64,000 nucleotides of DNA. It comes from Carpediemonas membranifera (lineage: Eukaryota > Fornicata). The position numbers were made by a program, and so were the translations under genes. Numbering within the stretch: the stretch's first letter is position 1; each line of letters opens with the position of its first letter. The notes under the pieces were generated by a model. It was given only the letters and a program-made list of their open reading frames with translations. It had not been told where the DNA came from and did no database searches. Of this stretch, positions 57,599 through 64,000 are shown piece by piece. The stretch lies in assembly GCA_019828565.1 (NCBI GenBank), contig JAHDYR010000014.1, positions 186,001-250,000 on the forward strand. The letters run 5' to 3'.

Positions 57599-60100
57599 AT
57601 GCCATCGAAAATGACCATGCTTGCTCTATTTCTGTTACTAGAGCTCTGTCTTACCCTCAGCTTCGTCGTGGATACAGTTGATTCGCCCGGACAGGCATCA
57701 AGCCTAAAGTTTGGTTCCGACGTTGCGATTGACGGGAATGTTATGATAGTAGGCCGCGGTGATCCTATTTCGGCGCAGGACGCATACGACGTATTCACAT
57801 ATCTGGACGGGAGGTGGGTTTTCGCCCACCCGGTTGTTCCTACCACTCGGTCGTACCCGTTAGGTGGTCCTGTTGCTCTCAACAGCAAGTGGTTGATCGC
57901 TGCAGGCTCATACGCTGGTGTGGCTATCGTTTTCTCGCGCCATGCCGACGAGTTCACGCTCATGACGCAGGTAGAGGGTCCCGACGGGTGCTCAGCCATA
58001 TCCTCCATAGACCTCGACGAGGACAGCGCCATCGTCGGCGCCTCCCTCACCTCCACTGCCACGCTCACTGAGGTGGGTGTGGCCTTCATCATTGCCCTCG
58101 AACACGGTGACTGGACATCCACTGCCGTCCTCACGGCGCCCAAGGCCTACTCCGTGTCCTACGCGAACTTCGGGTCTAGCGTTGCGTTAGAGGGGAACGT
58201 TGCCCTGATCAGTGCCTCCGGAGTCTCCTGTGTCTTCGTCATTAGCCGTGAGAACCCCCTGGACAGCTGGCAGTACGAGTACCTCTTCCAAGACGTCGCC
58301 AGCACTAGTACAGGTCACCAGCTGGCGTATCAGGGCGGCCTGGCGGTCATTGGCTCGCCCGGCCTCTATATGCCGTCTGCCCTGGTCAAACGGCGGGACG
58401 GTGTGGGGCAGTGGTCGGACGTCGTCTCCCTGACCAGCGATGAGGGGACACCCACGCTGTTTGGGCAGTCTGTGGCCATATCCGGTGACATGGTTGTTGT
58501 TGGGGCGCCCTCTTCGCTCATTGCCCCCGCGGTCGCCCGTATCAACATTTACAACACATCCACCTGGGTCGGCCAGGTGATCAGAGACATCGACGTCGGT
58601 GACACCGCATTTGGCAGCGTTGTTGCCATCACTGACCGCTTCATCGCCGTCGCATCGACCCCGTCTGTTCTGGGGTCGGCCAGCTCGGCCGGGGAGGTTT
58701 ACTCTCTCAATACAGCGTGCGGTGAGGGCCAATATAGCCCGACCTGGGGCAGCTGCAGGGCGTGTCCGCGCGGCACCACCAGTGTGGCGGGGTCGGCTGA
58801 CTGTTCCCCCCGTGGGTCAAGGGATCTCGGTCCAGTCATCCTTGTCGCACTGGTCGCGGACACAATCCTGGCCCTGGTGCTGGCGGCCAACGTCCTCCTC
58901 GGTTGCCTGGCCCGGCCGGCTGCAACCGTGTTCCCCGCGGTCAGACGTGTGCTCGTCGTCCTCCGACATGTGCCCTGGCTCACCTCGTACGCCCTGGGCC
59001 TCGGCGTCCTTGTACTGACAGCAACAGTCATCAGTCTGGAGTTCAGCCTCGTCTGGGCGGGTGCTGTGGTCATCATGGCCGCCGTCCTCCTCCTACCCGC
59101 CCTCGTCATCATGCACGCCAGGCTCATGCCGCGGAAGTCTGCGAGGAGGCCCAAGACCAAGACCCACCCTGCTGTGCCAGCCCGGGCCTGGTCTGCGTCA
59201 ACCCGCACCACCCAATCTACCCCCACAGACGTCACAGCCTTGTTAGCCCGTCACCCCTCACAGATGTCAATCCCGGACAGCCCCGCATCAGGTGCTGGGG
59301 CCATCGCGGCCATCGAGTACACTCACGACCAGCTCGAGCTCTGTGAGATCATCGGGCAAGGGGGTTTCGGCAACGTCTTCCGGGGTGACCTTCTCGGGAC
59401 CCCGTGCGCCGTGAAGGAGAGCATCGTGCGACACATGGGGCCTAGTGGGCTTCGTAACGTCGTCAAGGAGCTCGCCATCCACAGCTCTCTCGTGCACCCC
59501 GGGGTTATCCAGCTACTTGGCTTTGTTCGGCTCGATGGGAAGCTGCTCATCTGCCTCGAGCTGGCGGACGGATCTTTATATGATTTGATTCATTCAAACG
59601 AGACTCTCCCGTGGTCCCGGCGGTGGGACATTGCTGCCTCTATCGCCCAGACGCTCGCCTTCATTTATCTGAGGGGCGTGCAGCACAGAGACCTCAAGAG
59701 CAAGAACATCCTGATGGTCGGCGATCGGTGTAAGATCAGCGACTTTGGCACGAGTCGCGAGGCCATAGTCAGCACTGCTTCGACCGTACCACAATACACT
59801 CCTGCCTGGGCTGCCCCAGAGCGGTTCAGCTGGCAATTTACTGAGAAGAGCGACGTATACTCATTCGGCGTCGTCATGTGGGAGCTGGCTACACGTGAGA
59901 AGCCGTTCGCTGGCATGGAGCTCGATGCCATCGTGAAGTCCATTCTGTCGGGCGAGCGCCTCCAGTTTCCCGCGGACACCCCCGCCGAGTTCGCGACCAT
60001 AGCAATGCGGTGCTGGGCACCCGACCCGGAACACCGGCCATCTTTCGAGGAGCTCGGACAGATGCTGGTCGGCCGGAGTGCCATGCCGGGGTTATTATAG
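57599..60100 (+). CDS. Receptor-like TKL protein kinase with propeller ectodomain
   Basis: About 833 residues from the ATG at 57599; ATGs at 57587 and 57611 are alternatives. A signal peptide (TMLALFLLLELCLTLSFV) precedes an ectodomain of FG-GAP-like propeller repeats (about 30-360; for example FGSDVAIDGNVMIVGRG, FGQSVAISGDMVVVGAPSS). A Cys-rich stalk follows (CGEGQYSPTWGSCRACPRGT, GCC2/GCC3-like), then about three membrane helices (410-505). The cytosolic kinase domain (575-825) has GQGGFGNVF, CAVKES, QHRDLKSKNIL, SDFGTSR and WAAPERF, typical of tyrosine-kinase-like kinases. It probably relays surface binding. The frame is open back to 57089 through a Fanzor-like fragment. The signal peptide argues that translation starts at 57599. 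Confidence 0.88.
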   Translation: MPSKMTMLALFLLLELCLTLSFVVDTVDSPGQASSLKFGSDVAIDGNVMIVGRGDPISAQDAYDVFTYLDGRWVFAHPVVPTTRSYPLGGPVALNSKWLIAAGSYAGVAIVFSRHADEFTLMTQVEGPDGCSAISSIDLDEDSAIVGASLTSTATLTEVGVAFIIALEHGDWTSTAVLTAPKAYSVSYANFGSSVALEGNVALISASGVSCVFVISRENPLDSWQYEYLFQDVASTSTGHQLAYQGGLAVIGSPGLYMPSALVKRRDGVGQWSDVVSLTSDEGTPTLFGQSVAISGDMVVVGAPSSLIAPAVARINIYNTSTWVGQVIRDIDVGDTAFGSVVAITDRFIAVASTPSVLGSASSAGEVYSLNTACGEGQYSPTWGSCRACPRGTTSVAGSADCSPRGSRDLGPVILVALVADTILALVLAANVLLGCLARPAATVFPAVRRVLVVLRHVPWLTSYALGLGVLVLTATVISLEFSLVWAGAVVIMAAVLLLPALVIMHARLMPRKSARRPKTKTHPAVPARAWSASTRTTQSTPTDVTALLARHPSQMSIPDSPASGAGAIAAIEYTHDQLELCEIIGQGGFGNVFRGDLLGTPCAVKESIVRHMGPSGLRNVVKELAIHSSLVHPGVIQLLGFVRLDGKLLICLELADGSLYDLIHSNETLPWSRRWDIAASIAQTLAFIYLRGVQHRDLKSKNILMVGDRCKISDFGTSREAIVSTASTVPQYTPAWAAPERFSWQFTEKSDVYSFGVVMWELATREKPFAGMELDAIVKSILSGERLQFPADTPAEFATIAMRCWAPDPEHRPSFEELGQMLVGRSAMPGLL

Positions 60101-60250
60101 TCTATACATGCCATTACTCCATAAACTTATGCAGACCGCAATGGGGTCGACTGCCTCTACTACGCCGTCGAGCTAGGGTTTCATTTCGCTTCAGTTTTTT
60201 CGGCAAAAAATGCTGGAAAAAAGTTGCTTCAGCATTCAAACCCAATACTA

Positions 60251-60868
60251 ATGTCGTCCTGGATCTTTGTCGGAAACGTTCCCCTTGGTATCAAGCGGGA
60301 AGAACTGCAGGCCATCTTCCCCGAAGCCTCCAGAATCGCTGGCTCTCCGGCTCGCCGTTTCCGTCACGTCGGCTTCGCTACCGAAGAGGCCCGTGACGCT
60401 GCTCTCGCCAAGTCTGGCCTCCAGATTGGTGAAAATGAGCTTCACCTCGAGGCCGCTTCCTCCAGCCCTCGCCCCCGCCGCCGCACTCCGTCCAAGAAGA
60501 CTGACGATATGCCCGAGGGCTCCAAGCCCGCGGGTGAGAAGACCGAGGCTCCCCGCCGCGTCCGCCGCACCCCTGAAGTTGGCCCCGAGTCTGCGACTGT
60601 AGCTTTCATTGGGAACCTCCCCCATGACTGCACCGAGAAGCAGCTCGCCGAGTTCATGACCGCCAACGAGGCCCCCAAGCCTACCGAGGTCCGCCTCATT
60701 ACTCCCCGCCGCCGCTTCGCCCGGAGCGCCTATGCGTTCGTCGAGTTCGCTGCTGCTGACCTCGATGCCGCAGTTGCCGCCCTTTCTGGAAAGATGATGG
60801 GCGAGAACGAGATCACAGCCGCGAAGTCCACCTCCACTGGCGTTAAGACTGGTGAGGAAAAGGAGTAA
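60251..60868 (+). CDS. RNA-binding protein with two RRM domains
   Basis: 205 residues from the ATG at 60251 (MSSWIFVGNVPLGIKREEL). RRM1 covers about 4-75 with RNP2-like IFVGNV and RNP1-like RHVGFATEE. A basic/charged linker (76-120) follows. RRM2 covers about 122-195 with VAFIGNLPHDCTEKQLAEF and SAYAFVEFAAAD. The protein probably binds mRNA or pre-rRNA. Codon use is biased to C-ending codons, suggesting good expression. Upstream TTTCATTTCGCTTCAG is pyrimidine-rich, as before eL33. Confidence 0.85.
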   Translation: MSSWIFVGNVPLGIKREELQAIFPEASRIAGSPARRFRHVGFATEEARDAALAKSGLQIGENELHLEAASSSPRPRRRTPSKKTDDMPEGSKPAGEKTEAPRRVRRTPEVGPESATVAFIGNLPHDCTEKQLAEFMTANEAPKPTEVRLITPRRRFARSAYAFVEFAAADLDAAVAALSGKMMGENEITAAKSTSTGVKTGEEKE

Positions 60869-60951
60869 ACTCTTCATTTAGTGAGTTGTGGCTCTCGGCC
60901 GCTGCATTTGGATACATTGACTTTGCTCACAGTCGTGGCGAGCTTGACGAT

Positions 60952-62156
60952 ATGTCATTGAGTGGACCAGCGATTTGTATCGATAATGCATGTTCTTATC
61001 CGTTAGCTTATACAGGGCAGTTGCACCACGAAGGTTGGTTTCGCCGGCGAGGATCATCCTGCCGCCAAATTCGGGACATGGTTAGTTATTCACCGCACAT
61101 AACCGTTATTCAGGGTTGGACGTAGCAGGCACAAGGCTGTTATTCGCACAGGCATGCAGCAATCAGAATACATCGGGTCAAATGCTCAGGAGCTCGTTTG
61201 TTCCCGCCCAACACCACAACCTCACACAGCGCGGCATCCTCCGGTTGAACTGGCCCATATCCCGCGGCAGAGTGACCAACTGGGACGACCTGACTCTCAT
61301 ATGGAACCACATTATCAACCATGAGCTCGACATCGCCTCCCTCGAGGACCATCCCCTCGTGCTCGTAGAACCCGCCCTCACGCCCAAGGCGGATCGTATG
61401 AGAGCAGCTGAGATCCTGTTCGAGGGCTTGGGCGTTTCCTCTGTCTTGTTCCCACCGCAAGGTGTTCTTTCGTTGCTTGCTACCGGGAAAACCACTGGCC
61501 TGGCCGTCGACGTCGGGTATGGCAGCACCACGGCCGTGCCTGTCGTCCACGGGTTTGCAGCTGACCCTATGATTGTCAAGACGGATGTCGGTGGCGTTGA
61601 CGCACAGATGTATCTGCAATATCTTATGAGATCCTCAGGGTCTTATGGCCTGCAGACAACGACAGAGTTGGAAGCCACACGGTCTATTCTTGAGCATGTT
61701 ACGGCTGTCCGACTCAACGAGCAAACCCCCGCTGGGCCCGTCGATTACACACTCCCCGATGGCAGTATCGTGACCATGAAGGGTTCAGAGCGGACCGGGT
61801 GTTGGGAGCCCCTCTTCGACCCCACCCTCATCGGCAAGGACGTCCCTGGTGTGCCGACGGTCATTCATGAAGCCGTCCAGCGCGCACCAATGATTGATAG
61901 ACCCGACCTGTGCAAGAACATCGTGCTCTCGGGTGGGTGTGCCCTCGCCCCAGGTATGGCGAGCCGTGTGCTCAATGATTACGCCGCACTCGCCCCGGCA
62001 AGCTTGGAGCTCGGGATGCAGTGTCCCGCCAACGCCGACGTCCTCGACTGGGTCGGTGCAAGCATCGTCAGCGAGCTCAGCACCTTCCAGTCGGCCATGG
62101 TGAGTCGGCATCAGTTCCACGAGGATCATAAGGCTGTGTACGTTTCCGATCTTTGA
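60952..62156 (+). CDS. Actin-family (actin-related) protein; three introns of 28, 33 and 34 nt
   Basis: Four exons (60952-60987, 61016-61080, 61114-61195, 61230-62156) join to 1110 nt, 369 residues. The result follows the actin N-terminus step by step: AICIDN, GSCTTKVGFAGEDHP, VGRSRHKAVIRTGMQQSEYI, AQELRGILRLNWPI, then VTNWDDLTLIW. Later motifs are PALTPKADR, AVDVGYGSTTAVPV and VLSGGCALAPGM. Several otherwise invariant actin residues are changed (for example the PKANREK motif and the C-terminus, which ends VSDL), so it is an ARP or a very divergent actin. ARP class cannot be assigned. The frame without splicing begins inside exon 3 and lacks the nucleotide-binding first loop. Confidence 0.88.
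60988..61015 (+). other. Intron 1, 28 nt, GC-AG type (actin-related gene)
   Basis: Starts GCATGT and ends TTATACAG. It is the only join tested that links ICIDN to GSCTTKVGFAGED in frame; GT sites nearby give the wrong phase. Confidence 0.8.
61081..61113 (+). other. Intron 2, 33 nt (actin-related gene)
   Basis: Starts GTTAGT and ends TTATTCAG. Contains an in-frame stop if retained. Removal gives the actin VGR-RH segment. Confidence 0.88.
61196..61229 (+). other. Intron 3, 34 nt (actin-related gene)
   Basis: Starts GTTTGT and ends TCACACAG. Removal gives AQELRGILRLNWPI, matching actin's AQSKRGILTLKYPI. Confidence 0.9.
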
Positions 62157-62324
62157 AGGAGCTGGGGATAAATGGACGAAGGGCTGAAAGGACTCGGGTA
62201 CTTGGCTCATTGTGTGTATAGCAAGGGATGAGGTCGACGCAATCATGAGATTTTGAGAATCTCGCCTAAATTGAGCAGGCTATTTTCGACCACGGATCAA
62301 ACGACGGTTAAACGAACCGAATGA

Positions 62325-63299
62325 ATGGGAAAGAATGCAGTTCTGCTACTACTTGCTCTTATTACCGCATCTCTCGCTGTCAGAACCTATACGATGGATT
62401 GTCAGTATTCCAGCGACTACAGGGGAGAGGTACACGCTTCTATGGGCGCTAACGACGTCATCGGTGTTATAGTAACCGGTGATGCGAATCCATACACTTT
62501 GGTAGACATTAGCGCCAACTTCAGCGAGCCGCTTAACGCCTTTATCGTCCCTGGAGCTGAATATGAATCTTTCCTCCATTCAACCTCGACCCTCCATGAT
62601 CTAATGGGGAAAGCAACGTTGACTAGCCTCGGGAGGCGGGTTTTCACCTTCTCCAACAACATTGACACGTTCTTCAAGGACGAGACTGTTGTTGTTGTGC
62701 TAAACGCCCCCGTGACTGCCAACGTCTCCATGCTGGTGACAATGACCTCGCCTGTGTCGACTGGCTGGGTCCTCATAGTATCCACTGTCATCGGGATGAC
62801 TGTTTTCTTCTTCGTGCTCTACCACGCGGTGGTGTTCGCCGCTGTCGTCATTGCAACTGCGTATGCCCCGGTCAGAACAGGGCCCAAGTCCAAGTGGGTA
62901 GCACTCATACGCGTGCTGATCCCGGGTGCCTCGTACAACAGTTACCTTGGCCGCCCACTCGCTGCTGTTGCTTCGCTGCTCACATTCGGCTTCTGCTTCG
63001 GACCTCTCTTCGCACTGCCCATCGTCCTGCTCCGTGTTCACCGGTACAATGGCACGCACGCGGGCCCCTCTGGCCCCAAGCCGATGCTCTTGGCTCAACG
63101 GACGAACTCAGCCATTGACCTTGATGCTATCGGGACAGTGAACGACGGCGAAACCCACGCTCCAGTTCACAGCCCCGGTCTGGACAGCATCGGGCCTGTG
63201 TCACGCCCGTGGATGCCGGTCTGGGTTGACGGAACAGCGCTGGACAGTGAAAGCGACGACCCGTCTGAGAGTGGCTGGATGCCAGGCCACGCAGGTTAA
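62325..63299 (+). CDS. Secretory-pathway membrane protein, uncharacterised
   Basis: 324 residues. A signal peptide (KNAVLLLLALITASLAVRT) is followed by a ~120-residue lumenal or extracellular domain, then membrane helices at about 148-185 (WVLIVSTVIGMTVFFFVLYH and beyond) and 205-235 (LAAVASLLTFGFCFGPLFAL). A ~90-residue cytosolic tail is rich in Ser, Pro and Asp. No family is recognised. The start at 62325 has another ATG four bases upstream out of frame. An imperfect palindrome GAGATTTTGAGAATCTC lies at 62247-62263. Confidence 0.7.
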   Translation: MGKNAVLLLLALITASLAVRTYTMDCQYSSDYRGEVHASMGANDVIGVIVTGDANPYTLVDISANFSEPLNAFIVPGAEYESFLHSTSTLHDLMGKATLTSLGRRVFTFSNNIDTFFKDETVVVVLNAPVTANVSMLVTMTSPVSTGWVLIVSTVIGMTVFFFVLYHAVVFAAVVIATAYAPVRTGPKSKWVALIRVLIPGASYNSYLGRPLAAVASLLTFGFCFGPLFALPIVLLRVHRYNGTHAGPSGPKPMLLAQRTNSAIDLDAIGTVNDGETHAPVHSPGLDSIGPVSRPWMPVWVDGTALDSESDDPSESGWMPGHAG

Positions 63300-63509
63300 C
63301 GGGGAGTTGTTTTGTAGTTTATAAAGGGTCGTCGACCGATCCAGTCAGAGTGGGCAATGAGATTCTCGTCGTATCTAGGAATAATCTGTGTTGACCGGGA
63401 AAGACCTTGACATACCGTTCGTATGACGGTCACTCAAGACTCACTTCGTCGAACCTTCGCCTCCCCTATGCGTGACAGGCGCTGGATAGGGTATAGAATG
63501 AAGATACTC

Positions 63510-63532
63510 TCATTGATTCGGAGAATCAATGA
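63510..63532. promoter_or_regulatory. 23-bp inverted repeat (10-3-10) upstream of ammonium transporter
   Basis: Perfect arms TCATTGATTC and GAATCAATGA with a GGA spacer, ending 94 bp before the ATG at 63627. The size suggests a dimeric regulator site or a hairpin in the 5' leader. The rest of the 63300-63626 gap holds no gene. Confidence 0.5.
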
Positions 63533-63626
63533 TCAAAAGATATGATTTGAACAAGATTAGTGTGCTGTGCAGAATACTGCTTTGGGAAACTGCGTTATTT
63601 CGTCGACACGCTTCGACGATCATTTA

Positions 63627-64000
63627 ATGACGACAATCGCGGAATTAGAAGCTCAAATCGTCGCGATGAAAGCCGTCTCGGACCGGAACTTCCTTCTGAG
63701 ATCGGCATTCACGGTATTAACGATGCAAGGCGGCTTTGCAGCGCTTGAAGCCGGTTGTGTACGCAAGCGGAACTCGGCAAACATTATGGCGAAGAACCTG
63801 ACTGATATTGGCGTTGGAGCTATATCCTACTGGGCTCTGGGTTACGGCCTCTCCTATGGGATCCATGACGGATGGTCTAACGGCTTTGCTGGCACCGCAG
63901 ACTTCTTCATCAGCTCGGAATCGGAGCATCTTGCCGCCTGGGTGTTCCAGTTCTCTTTTGCAGCGACGGCTTCAACCATTGTGTCAGGCGCGTGGGCTGA
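63627..64000 (+). CDS. Ammonium transporter (Amt family), 5' part; runs off the window
   Basis: 124 residues are visible from the ATG at 63627. The sequence TVLTMQGGFAALEAGCVRKR, then NIMAKNLTDIGVGAISYWAL and GYGLSYG, matches the first helices of Amt/AMT channels (consensus MQxGFxxLExGxVRxKN and NxxxKNxxD). WVFQFSFAATASTIVSGAWA matches the next conserved helix (FQxxFAxTAxTIVSGAxAER). These proteins conduct ammonium across the plasma membrane, so nitrogen uptake by a free-living cell is suggested. No stop is reached, and the gene continues beyond 64000. Confidence 0.95.
   Translation, partial: MTTIAELEAQIVAMKAVSDRNFLLRSAFTVLTMQGGFAALEAGCVRKRNSANIMAKNLTDIGVGAISYWALGYGLSYGIHDGWSNGFAGTADFFISSESEHLAAWVFQFSFAATASTIVSGAWA

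Overview
The window is nuclear DNA of a small-genome flagellated protist, not of a bacterium. It encodes a cytosolic ribosomal protein (eL33), the translation factor subunit eIF2-gamma, a BiP-type Hsp70 with signal peptide and C-terminal HDEL, a TRAPP subunit, Mediator subunit 14, an AMPK/SNF1-type kinase, an actin-family protein and an adenylate-kinase-7-like axonemal protein. About 28 genes lie on both strands with intergenic gaps often under 200 bp. Eight introns of 28-34 nt can be placed by restoring conserved protein motifs. All eight fit one rule: G[T/C]NNGT at the 5' end and TNAYNYAG at the 3' end, so the putative branch adenosine is fused to the acceptor. Giardia and Trichomonas introns are similar in style, and large polytopic sensors of a kind seen in trichomonads are also present. 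I infer a free-living metamonad (Fornicata-like, for example a Carpediemonas relative). This is an inference only.

Layout. 1-17 kb: a partial giant coiled-coil protein, adenosine kinase, two uncharacterised genes (one with a PH domain), tRNA isopentenyltransferase, a Kelch/ankyrin/RhoGEF giant, eL33, RpiB, TRAPPC4 and an uncharacterised gene. 17.4-23.5 kb: one 2019-residue multi-span membrane protein with an N-terminal PocR-like sensory domain. 24-32.4 kb: three nearly identical 2.8-kb tandem units plus a partial fourth that runs into an intact M20 (YgeY-like) hydrolase gene. Each unit holds a truncated hydrolase 3' end, a gene for a protein with a HEPN-like motif and CCCH zinc fingers, and a decayed fragment that I read as the C-terminus of a Fanzor/TnpB-like nuclease. 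34-48 kb: a NAK kinase fused to an ANTH-like domain, a DUF89 protein, AK7-like, eIF2-gamma, MED14, an RCC1-like protein and small genes. 49-64 kb: AMPK-alpha, BiP, a HEAT-like protein, a disordered protein, a second Fanzor-like fragment lying in frame upstream of a receptor-like TKL kinase, an RRM protein, an actin-related protein with three tiny introns, a membrane protein and the start of an ammonium transporter.

The genes are mostly unlinked housekeeping and signalling genes. The region of greatest interest is the 24-32 kb amplification, where an RNA-directed-looking HEPN/CCCH protein is repeated together with mobile-element debris. Differences between copies are largely homopolymer-length changes, so both true decay and sequencing or assembly error must be considered.
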